From contig NZ_WJBG01000251.1 in NCBI RefSeq assembly GCF_009709555.1, forward strand, positions 1-40,672: DNA of 40,672 nt, written 5' to 3'. Every line of letters begins with the position of its first letter. Position 1 is the first letter of the stretch. This document shows positions 32,265 through 39,829 of this stretch, piece after piece. Made by a program: the position numbers and the translations under genes. The notes beneath the pieces were generated by a model that had not been told where the DNA came from, searched no databases, and saw nothing but the letters and a program-made list of their open reading frames with translations. The DNA comes from Streptomyces blattellae. GTDB taxonomy: Bacteria > Actinomycetota > Actinomycetes > Streptomycetales > Streptomycetaceae.

Positions 32265-32394
32265 CATTCCGCACACGCATCACACCCCGGCATTCCGCAC
32301 ACGCATCACACCCCGGCATTCCGCACACGCATCACACCCCGGCATTCCGCATACGCATCACACCCAGGCGTTCCGCATACGCCGGTCGGCGACG
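32265..32394. repeat. 26-bp tandem repeat, five copies
   Basis: CATTCCGCACACGCATCACA starts at 32265, 32291, 32317 and 32343, with a diverged fifth unit at 32369 (CGTTCCGCATACG), an exact 26-bp period. There are no unique spacers, so it is not a CRISPR array. The fourth and fifth copies share a C-to-T change (GCATACGC). Confidence 0.93.
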
Positions 32395-32510
32395 GAGACA
32401 GAGACGGCGACCGCCACGACAGGCCCACGGCGGTCGGCTCCAGGTGGACGACGCGGTGACCGCAAAGTCAGCCCACGGCACCCAAGCCCGCACTCCGACC
32501 GAGCCGTCAC

Positions 32511-32700
32511 CAACCAGCCCGCACACCCACCCAGCCGCCACCAACCAGCCCGCACACCCACCCAGCCGCCACCAACCAGCCCGCACACCCACCCAGCCGC
32601 CACCAACCAGCCCGCACACCCACCCAGCCGCCACCAACCAGCCCGCACACCCACCCAGCCGCCACCAACCAGCCCGCACACCCACCCAGCCGCCACCAGC
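32511..32700. repeat. 31-bp tandem repeat, six copies plus part
   Basis: CAACCAGCCCGCACACCCAC starts at 32511, 32542, 32573, 32604, 32635 and 32666, identical units with an exact 31-bp period, ending in a partial unit near 32697. The period is not a multiple of three, so successive units shift frame, and the array is unlikely to be selected as protein. Perfect identity suggests recent expansion. Confidence 0.95.
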
Positions 32701-32738
32701 CGAGCCGGACGTCGCGGCCGGCCCTGCCGAGGCGGGGC

Positions 32739-33326
32739 TCAGGCCAGCGCGGCGGCGGCGCGGCGGCGGGTGCCGCCCGGCCCCGCGTCGCCCGCTGCGA
32801 TGCCGGTGCTGCGGTAGGCCTGCACGGCCTTGCCGGCCGGGCGTCCGCCGTTGCCGGTCAGCCAATCGGCCCGCACCCACAGCAGCGCGTCCTCCGCATG
32901 CTCGCGCTGTCCGAGCCACTCCGCCTTCAGCCACAGCCCGACCCCGCATCCGGCCAGCAGCTGCCCGCCCGCGACCGGCACGGCGAACGCGCTGCCGACC
33001 GCGGCGAGGAAGGCGAGCAGCAGCCACCAGCGGTGCCCGCGCCGCCAGTTCCAGACGGTCGTGTGCCGGGCCTGGAGTACGTCGTGCTTGCCCGCGCGGG
33101 CCGCCGAGTCGGCGAGGGCGACGTACCGCTTGCGCCGCGCGTACGCCACCACGACCGCCGCGAGGATGAACAGCGCGGACCCGGCGAGCACCCCGATCCG
33201 GCGTCCCGTCAGCCCCGGCACCAGGATCCCGATGCCCGCCGCGAACACGCCGAGCCACCACATCGGCGCCGCTCCGGCCCGTACGACGACGGCCACCCGA
33301 GCCAGCCCCTGACCTCCGCCTGACAC
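32739..33326 (-). CDS. Integral membrane protein, unknown function
   Basis: A 195-residue protein with four likely helices: about 21-40 (PMWWLGVFAAGIGILVPG), 46-66 (IGVLAGSALFILAAVVVAY), 98-116 (WWLLLAFLAAVGSAFAVP) and 121-136 (GQLLAGCGVGLWLKAEW). The basic segment between helices 2 and 3 (YARRKRY onward) should be cytoplasmic. GTG at 33324-33326 has GAGGAGGCGGGAA in front; the Arg/Ala-rich open frame above is not coding. I do not recognise the family. Its 3' end is 40 bp from the 31-bp repeat array. Confidence 0.75.
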   Translation of the reverse strand: MSGGGQGLARVAVVVRAGAAPMWWLGVFAAGIGILVPGLTGRRIGVLAGSALFILAAVVVAYARRKRYVALADSAARAGKHDVLQARHTTVWNWRRGHRWWLLLAFLAAVGSAFAVPVAGGQLLAGCGVGLWLKAEWLGQREHAEDALLWVRADWLTGNGGRPAGKAVQAYRSTGIAAGDAGPGGTRRRAAAALA

Positions 33327-33448
33327 TTCCCGCCTCCTCGCCGCGTCGGCACACAGTGCTCGTTGCACAGTGCTCGTTGGAGCGGGAGGTTAGCGGCACA
33401 AAGTGAGACGAATCTAAGAGGCGCGTCGCAGACGCGTCACAGGCGACG

Positions 33449-34309
33449 TCAATCGACGAAGAGGCCCTTCGCCGCCGCCTTCGCGTCGAACTCCTCCAGG
33501 CGGGCCTGGGCGTCGGGCAGGTCGTCGCACATCGCCTCCAGCAGCACCCGGCCCAGCAGCATCGGCGCGCAGGCCGTGTCGAAGGCGAGGCCGGTGCCGA
33601 CGGCGGCGGGGAGCAACAGGTCGGAGGCCTTGGCGACCGGCGCGAAGGCGGAGTCGGCGACCGTCACCACCGTCAGCCCCGCGTCCTTCGCGTAGCCCAG
33701 CGTGTCCACGACCTCGCGGGGATGGCGAGGCAGGGCGAAGCACAGCAGGGCGGTGGCGCCGGCCCGGACCGCCGCGTCGATCCGGTCGTGGATCATCGTG
33801 CCGCCCTCGTTCAGCAGCCGGACGTCCGGATGGACCTTGGCGGCGAAGTAGGCGAAGCCGTACGCCTGGGAGGCCGCGGCCCGCAGTCCGAGCACCGGCA
33901 GCGGCCGGGACGCCGCCAGCAGCCTGCCCGCCTTCGCGACCGGCCGCGGATCGGCCAGCAGCTCCGCGAGATGCCGCAGGTTCTCGATCTCGGCCTCGAC
34001 GGCCTGCTGGTACTCGTTGTACGACGCCGAGGCCGCCGACTGTTCGGCGGGCGCGACCTCACGCAGGTGCTTGCGCAGCGCGGGGTAGCCGTCGAAGCCG
34101 AGGGCGACCGCGAACCGGGTCACCGACGGCTGGCTGACCCCGGCAAGCTCGGCCAGCTCCACACTGGACAGGAACGGCACGTCGGCGGCCCGCCGCACCA
34201 TGCTGTGCGCGATGCGCCGCTGGGTCGGCGTCAGCCGGTGCCCCTCGAAGAGCGTCTGCAGCCGTGCGGCCGGGCTGTCGGTCACGCTCGTACTCCCCTC
34301 GGCGGTCAT
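33449..34309 (-). CDS. RpiR/MurR-family transcriptional regulator
   Basis: A 286-residue regulator. An N-terminal HTH_6 (about 20-90: LTPTQRRIAHSMV, then LSSVELAELAGVSQPSVTRF) is followed by a SIS sugar-isomerase-like sensing domain (about 125-260, with GLRAAASQAYGFAYF and LCFALPRHPREVV). Members respond to phosphosugars or other small ligands. ATG at 34307-34309 overlaps the stop of the HAL-like lyase gene (ATGA), so the two are cotranscribed and the protein probably senses the substrate or product of that lyase. The palindrome at 35921-35936 is a candidate target. Confidence 0.9.
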   Translation of the reverse strand: MTAEGSTSVTDSPAARLQTLFEGHRLTPTQRRIAHSMVRRAADVPFLSSVELAELAGVSQPSVTRFAVALGFDGYPALRKHLREVAPAEQSAASASYNEYQQAVEAEIENLRHLAELLADPRPVAKAGRLLAASRPLPVLGLRAAASQAYGFAYFAAKVHPDVRLLNEGGTMIHDRIDAAVRAGATALLCFALPRHPREVVDTLGYAKDAGLTVVTVADSAFAPVAKASDLLLPAAVGTGLAFDTACAPMLLGRVLLEAMCDDLPDAQARLEEFDAKAAAKGLFVD

Positions 34310-35814
34310 GACTCGCTGCCCCTCCAGATGTCCGTGAACCGGTCCAGCAGTGCGGTCGCGGCCGTCACGTCGTCCGTGAGCGGCCGGTCGGCCAGGTCGT
34401 CGTCGAGCACCGACTCGGCCAGCTCCAGCGCCCTGCCCACCGGCAGCCCGGGGTCGGGCCTGAGGTCACGCAGGCGCAACGCCCGTACGGCGGCGACGAG
34501 TTCACAGCCGACGACGAGACGGTACGCGCCGCACGCCCGCAGTGTCTGCCGGGCGGCGAGCGAGGCGAAGCTGGCCTGCTCCTCGACGCCCCGGGAGAGT
34601 ACAGCGTGCCCGAGCGACGCGGGCGCGGAGAAGGCCCGCAGGTCACCGAGGGCGGCCGAGGCGGCGTACTCAAGGATCATCACGCCGGAGGAGGCGGGTT
34701 CGTTGTCGGCGAGGAAGGGCTTGAGGCGGGTGTAGGCGGGCTCGTTGAGGGTGGACAGGCGGGAGGTGGACAGCCTCGCCACCTGAGTGAGCGCGAGCCT
34801 GAAGTGGTCCAGGGCGAGGGCGAGGTGGGCCTGGTAGAAGCCGCCGTGGTGGTAGGCGGCCATGTCCTCGGGGGAGATCAGCGGGTTCTCGGCGGCGGCG
34901 TTGATCTCGATGCCCAGCACCTCCTCCAGGGTGTCCGCCGCGTCATGCGCGGGCCCGTGGATCTGGGGCAGGCAGCGGAAGCCGTACGGGTCCTGGATCC
35001 GCCCGAGGGGAGGCGTGGGCCGGTCCGCCGCACCGAGCAACTCCCGCATCCGGCGGGCGACTTCGGCGGAACCCCGGTGCGGGCGGGCGGCGTGCACGGG
35101 GGCGGCGTACGCCTCGTAGGAGCCGTCGACGGCGAGCAGTGACAGCGCGCCGACGACCTGCGTGGCGCCGATCAGCCCGCGCAGTTCGTGCACGGCGAGG
35201 GCGGCCTGGCCGAGGGTGAGGGCGTTGCTGCTGATGAGCGCGAGGGCGTCGTTGTTGTCGAGCGGCTGCGGTTCGGGCGCCCCCGAGCCGCGCCAGGGGT
35301 GCTCGCCCGCCAGCGCGAGCCCGGCCTGCGCGAGGGCGGCGAGGTCGCCGGTGCCGACCGAGCCGAACTCGTTCACGACCGGGTACGCACCGCTCTCCAG
35401 CGCCTCGCACAGGGCCGTGACGACGCTGGGCCTGAGGCCCGAGCCGCCGGCCAGCAGCTGATTGGCGCGGACGGCGAGCATGGCCCGCACCTGCCGGGCC
35501 GGAAGCTCCTCACCGATGGCGCCGGCGTGGCTGCGCAGCAGGCGCAGGCCGTGCCCGGCCGCGGCCTCGGTGGGCACGTCCTCGTTCCGGTTGGCGCCGA
35601 CGCCGGTGGACCGGCCGTAGACGCGTCCGGTCGCGGCGATCTGGCGGGCGGCGTCCCAGGACTCCTCGGCGCGTTTCATGGCCTCGGTCCCGGGGACCGG
35701 CCGAGCGGCTCCCTCGGCCAGGCGCACGACGTCCGCCACGCCGAGACCCACACCGTCGAGGACGACCAGGCCGGTATGCACAGAGTCCTGCGTGTCCACG
35801 ATCCGAGACGACAT
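34306..35814 (-). CDS. HAL-family lyase with altered MIO motif
   Basis: A 502-residue member of the aromatic amino acid ammonia-lyase family. Kept: Y66 in VYGRSTGVG, the S95-H96 pair in RSHAGAIGEE that in HAL binds the imidazole, NALTLGQ (N197), Y277 and R280 in QDPYGFRCLPQIHG, and E411/E412 in GVEEQASF. Changed: the MIO-forming GSVGASGDLA block reads GSVGTGDLA (151-159), one residue shorter and without Ala-Ser-Gly. A normal MIO cofactor is therefore unlikely; the enzyme may be inactive or may eliminate a better leaving group than ammonia. ATG at 35812-35814 preferred (GGGGAG upstream); TTG 35847 is possible. It forms an operon with the RpiR gene, divergent from the OpuC-type importer. Confidence 0.88.
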   Translation of the reverse strand: MSSRIVDTQDSVHTGLVVLDGVGLGVADVVRLAEGAARPVPGTEAMKRAEESWDAARQIAATGRVYGRSTGVGANRNEDVPTEAAAGHGLRLLRSHAGAIGEELPARQVRAMLAVRANQLLAGGSGLRPSVVTALCEALESGAYPVVNEFGSVGTGDLAALAQAGLALAGEHPWRGSGAPEPQPLDNNDALALISSNALTLGQAALAVHELRGLIGATQVVGALSLLAVDGSYEAYAAPVHAARPHRGSAEVARRMRELLGAADRPTPPLGRIQDPYGFRCLPQIHGPAHDAADTLEEVLGIEINAAAENPLISPEDMAAYHHGGFYQAHLALALDHFRLALTQVARLSTSRLSTLNEPAYTRLKPFLADNEPASSGVMILEYAASAALGDLRAFSAPASLGHAVLSRGVEEQASFASLAARQTLRACGAYRLVVGCELVAAVRALRLRDLRPDPGLPVGRALELAESVLDDDLADRPLTDDVTAATALLDRFTDIWRGSES

Positions 35815-35891
35815 AAGGCCCACACTCCCCTCAACTCGGACATCCAATCTCGTCTGCCGGTCATCCGTTACCTCGGATTAACGCCGGAGCA

Positions 35892-35936
35892 TTGACAACC
35901 TATTCAGACACCAAGAACTCTGCATGACGTTATACA
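35892..35936 (+). promoter_or_regulatory. Promoter and candidate operator of the importer operon
   Basis: TTGACA at 35892-35897 is a consensus -35 box, with AACTCT about 18 bp on as a weak -10. At 35921-35936 the sequence TGCATGACGTTATACA is an imperfect palindrome (TGyATrACGTyATrCA, 12 of 16 positions symmetric), 20 bp before the ATG, where a bound repressor would block transcription. A related sequence lies before hutU at 30613-30628. Binding by the RpiR-type protein is an inference. Confidence 0.55.
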
Positions 35937-35955
35937 GCCGGGCAAGGGACACATC

Positions 35956-36999
35956 ATGATCCAGTTCGACGCGGTCCACAAGCGCTTCCCGAACGGCACG
36001 ACAGCAGTCCACGACCTCTCCCTGGAGATGCCGGAAGGCGGCGTCACCGTGCTGGTCGGATCCTCCGGTTGCGGAAAGACAACCACCCTCCGGATGATCA
36101 ACCGAATGGTCGAGCCGACCTCTGGCACCATCCAGGTCGGCGGCAAGGACATCACCCAGCAGGACGCGGCCGAACTGCGCCGCTCCATCGGATACGTCAT
36201 CCAGCAGTCCGGGCTCTTCCCGCACCGCACGGTGCTCGACAACGTCGCCACCGTGCCGCTCCTGCTCGGCTGGGGCCGGCGCAAGGCGCGCTCCCGCGCG
36301 GCCGAACTGCTGGAGACCGTCGGCCTCGCCGCCGACACCGGCAGGCGATACCCGCACCAGCTCTCCGGCGGCCAGCAGCAGCGTGTCGGGGTGGCCCGCG
36401 CACTCGCCGCCGACCCGCCCGTCCTGCTGATGGACGAGCCGTTCGGCGCGGTCGACCCGGTCGTGCGCACCCAGCTCCAGGACGAACTCCTCAGACTCCA
36501 ACAGGAGTTGAGCAAAACCATCGTCTTCGTCACGCACGACATCGACGAGGCCGTCCGGCTCGGCGACCAGATCGCGATCTTCCGCACCGGCGGCCACCTC
36601 GTCCAGTGCGCGACCCCCACCGAACTGCTCGCCCGCCCCGCCGACGACTTCGTGGCCGACTTCCTCGGCGCCGAGCGCGGACTGAAGCTGCTCTCGCTGA
36701 CCAGCCTCGCGGCCGTGCCGCAGGCCCCCGTCCCCGAGGGCGGCACCTGGACGCTCGTGCTCGACGACGCACGCAAGCCCGTCCACTGGGCGTCGAAATC
36801 CGAGCCGGACGCCCAGATCCCCGTACGACCGCTCAAGGACACCGACTCCCTGCTGTCCGCGCTGAACGAGTCCGTCGCCTCCCCCACCGGCCTGATCGCC
36901 CGCGTCGACGCGGACGGCGTCCTCACCGGCGTCTCGTCCCGCGACGACATCCACGAGCACGCGGGCAACGCACACACCGAAGCGCGAGTGGCCGCATGA
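35956..36999 (+). CDS. ABC importer ATPase, quaternary amine type (OpuCA/ProV-like)
   Basis: A 347-residue ATPase: Walker A GSSGCGKTT (35-43), Q-loop QQSGLFPHRTV, signature LSGGQQQRVGVARAL, Walker B VLLMDEP, H-loop FVTHD, and a C-terminal CBS-like region (about 255-335) as in OpuA/OpuC ATPases that respond to ionic strength. It powers uptake of betaine-type compounds with the two permeases and the lipoprotein that follow. ATG at 35956 is preceded by AAGGGACACATC. The stop overlaps the next ATG by 4 bases. Confidence 0.94.
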   Translation: MIQFDAVHKRFPNGTTAVHDLSLEMPEGGVTVLVGSSGCGKTTTLRMINRMVEPTSGTIQVGGKDITQQDAAELRRSIGYVIQQSGLFPHRTVLDNVATVPLLLGWGRRKARSRAAELLETVGLAADTGRRYPHQLSGGQQQRVGVARALAADPPVLLMDEPFGAVDPVVRTQLQDELLRLQQELSKTIVFVTHDIDEAVRLGDQIAIFRTGGHLVQCATPTELLARPADDFVADFLGAERGLKLLSLTSLAAVPQAPVPEGGTWTLVLDDARKPVHWASKSEPDAQIPVRPLKDTDSLLSALNESVASPTGLIARVDADGVLTGVSSRDDIHEHAGNAHTEARVAA

Positions 37000-37637
37000 C
37001 CATCGACTGGTCGTGGATAGCCGACCACACCGACGACCTGACCACCCTCACGGTCTCCCATCTCCAAGCGGCCCTGAGCGCGGTCTTCTTCGGCCTGCTG
37101 ATCTCGCTCCCGCTCGCCGTCGTGGCCCACCGCGTCCGCCCCCTGCGCGGCATCCTGCTCGGCCTCTCCAATGTCCTGTTCACGATCCCGTCGATCGCGA
37201 TCTTCGTGCTGCTGCTCCCGGTCAGCGGACTGACCCGTACGACCACCGTCATCGGCCTGACCGTCTACACGCTGGTCGTGCTGCTGCGGAACACGGTCGA
37301 GGGCCTCGACTCCGTCCCCGCGAAGACGAAGGAGGCGGCGAAGGCGATGGGCACGCGCCCGTTGCGCACGCTCCTCACGGTCGAACTGCCCCTCGCCCTC
37401 CCCGTGATCATGGCGGGCGTACGGATCGCGACCGTCATGTCCATCTCCCTGGTCTCCGTCGCGACCTACATCGGCGACGGCGGCCTCGGCCAGCTGTTCA
37501 CGGACGGCTTCCAGCGCAACTTCCCGACCCCGGTGATCGTGGGAGTGGTCCTCACGCTGCTGCTCGCCGTGGTGGCGGACGCGCTCCTGGTCGCCCTCCA
37601 GTACGCCCTCACCCCGTGGAAGAGGCGGCGAGCCTGA
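36996..37637 (+). CDS. ABC importer permease 1 (OpuCB-like)
   Basis: A 213-residue inner-membrane permease of the ProW/OpuC family with about five to six helices (for example LSAVFFGLLISLPLAVVAH, VLFTIPSIAIFVLLLPVSGL and VIVGVVLTLLLAVVADALLV). The EAA-type cytoplasmic loop reads KEAAKAMGTRPLRTLLTVELPLALP. No substrate-binding domain is fused, so it depends on the separate lipoprotein. ATG at 36996-36998 overlaps the ATPase stop, and its own stop overlaps the next ATG by one base (TGATG). Confidence 0.93.
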   Translation: MTIDWSWIADHTDDLTTLTVSHLQAALSAVFFGLLISLPLAVVAHRVRPLRGILLGLSNVLFTIPSIAIFVLLLPVSGLTRTTTVIGLTVYTLVVLLRNTVEGLDSVPAKTKEAAKAMGTRPLRTLLTVELPLALPVIMAGVRIATVMSISLVSVATYIGDGGLGQLFTDGFQRNFPTPVIVGVVLTLLLAVVADALLVALQYALTPWKRRRA

Positions 37638-38299
37638 TGTACGAACTCTTCAAGGACCTCGGCAGCTGGCTGGTCAGCGGCGAGCAGTGGCAGGGCACCG
37701 ACGGCATCGCCCACCGCCTCGCCGAGCACCTCCAGTACTCACTCCTGTCGACCCTCATCGCTGCCGCGATCGGCCTCCCCCTCGGCCTGCTGATCGGCCA
37801 CACCGGCAAGGGCGCGTTCGTCGCGATCAACCTCGCCTCCTTCGGCCGCGCGCTGCCGACCGTCGGCCTGGTCGTGCTGGTCTTCCTCGCCAGCGGTCTG
37901 TCCATGACGCCGGTGTACGTCGCCCTGGTCGCCCTCGCGGTCCCGGCGATCGTCACCAACACCTACGCGGGCATGACGGCGGTGGATCCGGATGTGAAGG
38001 ACGCGGCGCGCGGCCAGGGCATGCGCGGCCACCAGGTCCTCTTCCAGGTGGAACTCCCCCTCGCCCTCCCCCTGATCATGACCGGCCTGCGCCTGGCGCT
38101 GATCCAGGTCGTCGCCACGGCCACCATCGCCGCGTACGTCTCCTTCGGCGGCCTGGGCCGCTACGTCTTCGACGGCCTCGCCCAGCGCGACCTCGTGCAG
38201 GTGATGGGCGGCGCGGTGCTGGTCGCCGTGGTCGCCATCGGCCTCGACCTCGCGCTGTCCGGCCTGCAGCGCTTCCTCTTCCGCCACCGCACCGCCTAG
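37637..38299 (+). CDS. ABC importer permease 2 (OpuCD-like)
   Basis: A 220-residue permease homologous to the previous one, with helices such as SLLSTLIAAAIGLPLGLLIG, ALPTVGLVVLVFLASGL and VYVALVALAVPAIVTNTYAG, and the EAA-type loop KDAARGQGMRGHQVLFQVEL. The pair forms a heterodimeric channel for a quaternary amine substrate. ATG at 37637-37639 overlaps the preceding stop by one base, so it is translationally coupled. Confidence 0.93.
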   Translation: MYELFKDLGSWLVSGEQWQGTDGIAHRLAEHLQYSLLSTLIAAAIGLPLGLLIGHTGKGAFVAINLASFGRALPTVGLVVLVFLASGLSMTPVYVALVALAVPAIVTNTYAGMTAVDPDVKDAARGQGMRGHQVLFQVELPLALPLIMTGLRLALIQVVATATIAAYVSFGGLGRYVFDGLAQRDLVQVMGGAVLVAVVAIGLDLALSGLQRFLFRHRTA

Positions 38300-38306
38300 G
38301 GAAAGC

Positions 38307-39323
38307 ATGAGGCCCACGAAAGCCATGAAGCCTGCGAAAGCCACGAAGCCCGCGAAAGCCACGAAGTCTCCGAAAGCCACGAAGCCCGCAATGAATCGTC
38401 GTACGCTCCTCGGCGGCCTGTTCGCAGCAGGCTCCGTCACCGCCCTGTCCGCCTGTTCCAGCGGCATCACCTCCCTCGACGGTGGAGGCACCACCGGCGG
38501 TGGCGGCGGCTCCAGCGAGGGCGGCATCACCATCGGCACCGCCAACTTCACCGAGAACCAGGTGCTGGGCTACCTCTACGCGGCCGTCCTGGAATCGGCC
38601 GGCGTCGAGACGACCGTCCGCCCCAACCTCGGCACCCGCGAGATCCTCATCCCCGCGCTCAGGGGCGGCGACATCGACCTCCTCCCCGAGTACCAGGGCG
38701 CCCTGCTGCACTACCTCGACACCAAGTCGACGGCGACGGAGGAGGGCGAGATGCAGAACGCCCTCGCCGTCGCGCTCCCGGCCGGCCTGCAGATCCTGCC
38801 GTACGGCATGGCCGAGGACTCCGACGCCTTCGTCGTCACCCGGGAGACCGCGAAGAAGTACGGCCTGACCTCCCTCGCCGACCTGAAGAAGCAGAACGGC
38901 AAGCTGGTCCTCGGCGCGGCGCCCGAGGTGAAGAAGCGGGAGGTGGGCGTCGTGGGCCTGGAGGAGGTGTACGGCGTGGAGTTCAAGGAGTTCAAGTCAC
39001 TCGACTCCTCCGGTCCGCTGGTCAAGGGCGCCCTCAAGAAGGGCGACGTCGACGTGGCCAACCTCTTCACCACCGACACCGACATCCAGGCCAACGACTG
39101 GGTGGTGCTCACCGACCCCGAGAACCTCATCCCCGGCCAGCACGTCGTCCCCCTCATCGCCGACCGCAAGGCCGACTCCACCGTCCGCAAGGCCCTCGCC
39201 GAACTCGGCAACGTCCTCACCACCGCCCAGCTCACCGAGCTGAACCGCCGGGTCGACAAGGACAAGGAGGACCCGGAGGACGTGGCGAACGACTACGCCA
39301 AGCAGCACGGCCTCACCACATAG
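38307..39323 (+). CDS. Lipoprotein substrate-binding protein of the importer (OpuCC/OsmF-like)
   Basis: A 338-residue protein: a Lys-rich N-terminal extension (1-28), then MNRRTLLGGLFAAGS with lipobox LSAC (Cys near residue 50) and a Gly/Ser linker, then a ProX/QAT-type binding domain from about 74 (ITIGTANFTENQVLGYLYA, then RPNLGTREILIPAL and DIDLLPEYQG). The aromatic cage that would hold a trimethylammonium group cannot be confirmed by eye. ATG at 38307 follows GGGAAAGC; ATG at 38391 would remove the extension and give a cleaner Tat/lipoprotein signal but has no ribosome site. Seven bases after the permease stop. Confidence 0.9.
   Translation: MRPTKAMKPAKATKPAKATKSPKATKPAMNRRTLLGGLFAAGSVTALSACSSGITSLDGGGTTGGGGGSSEGGITIGTANFTENQVLGYLYAAVLESAGVETTVRPNLGTREILIPALRGGDIDLLPEYQGALLHYLDTKSTATEEGEMQNALAVALPAGLQILPYGMAEDSDAFVVTRETAKKYGLTSLADLKKQNGKLVLGAAPEVKKREVGVVGLEEVYGVEFKEFKSLDSSGPLVKGALKKGDVDVANLFTTDTDIQANDWVVLTDPENLIPGQHVVPLIADRKADSTVRKALAELGNVLTTAQLTELNRRVDKDKEDPEDVANDYAKQHGLTT
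38317..38388 (+). repeat. 18-bp tandem repeat encoding AKATKP units
   Basis: CGAAAGCCACGAAGCCCG-type units begin at 38317, 38335, 38353 and 38371, an exact 18-bp period, adding four Lys-rich hexapeptides before the signal sequence of the binding lipoprotein. The frame is kept by any change of copy number. Confidence 0.9.
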
Positions 39324-39388
39324 CCCGAGCACGAACACGGGGGCTAACCCCAGTGCGGCCCGCGTCCCCGCTCCCTACCGTGGAGCGC

Positions 39389-39829
39389 ATGACAGGAATG
39401 GACGCGCGGGACGCCGAGATCAAGAAGGAACTCAACGCCACCCTGCAGGCCCGCAGGGAACTGGGCGAGGAGTACGAGTCCGCGCTGGTCGACTCGTTCC
39501 TGGAGAAGGTCGACCAGCGCATCGACAGCGCGGTGGAGCGCCGGGTGCGCCGGCAGCTGGCCGAGCAGCAGATGGTGCTGGCCCGCGACTCACGGTCGCC
39601 GAAGGCCAACGACTCCGACACCTTCGGCGAACGCTGGGGCTTCGGCATCGTCTCGCTGATCCTCGCCGTTCCGCTGTCCGCGATCGGCGGCGGCGTCGCG
39701 GATCTGCCGGGCCTGCTCGTCGCCTGGGCCGGCATCGTCGGCGTGAACGTGGTCCAGGCCGCCCGCAACAACCCCGGCCTGTTCCGCCGACGCCACAAGT
39801 CCTCCCAGGACAGCGACTGGGAGAAGTGA
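39389..39829 (+). CDS. Small membrane protein, unknown function
   Basis: A 146-residue protein. Residues about 1-70 are a charged helical, probably coiled-coil segment (EIKKELNATLQARRELGEEY, then VDSFLEKVDQRIDSAVERRV). Residues about 84-126 form two short hydrophobic helices (FGIVSLILAVPLSAIGG, LPGLLVAWAGIVGVNVVQAA), followed by a basic tail (RRRHKS). It looks like a common actinobacterial integral-membrane protein often annotated only as hypothetical. ATG at 39389 with GGAGCGC in front; ATG at 39398 is also possible. It follows the importer operon after 65 bp but need not belong to it. Confidence 0.8.
   Translation: MTGMDARDAEIKKELNATLQARRELGEEYESALVDSFLEKVDQRIDSAVERRVRRQLAEQQMVLARDSRSPKANDSDTFGERWGFGIVSLILAVPLSAIGGGVADLPGLLVAWAGIVGVNVVQAARNNPGLFRRRHKSSQDSDWEK

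Larger units (their letters stand above)
32132..32738. other. Gene-free stretch built of tandem repeats
   Basis: About 600 bp between the converging LysA-like gene and a membrane-protein gene. It holds the two tandem arrays listed separately. The rest, about 32395-32510, shows nothing recognisable. Confidence 0.7.

Noticed and set aside
32358..32696. Gly/Trp-rich repeat protein on the minus strand
   Set aside because: Its repetition comes from a 31-bp tandem DNA repeat that shifts frame every unit; no ribosome site or homologous domain is seen.
32265..32700. CRISPR array
   Set aside because: Both arrays are head-to-tail repeats with no unique spacers, and no cas genes are present.
34306..35814. 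Standard histidine ammonia-lyase HutH
   Set aside because: The Ala-Ser-Gly MIO motif is absent (GSVGTGDLA), so the classic name would hide the key oddity; the family is kept but the symbol is withheld.
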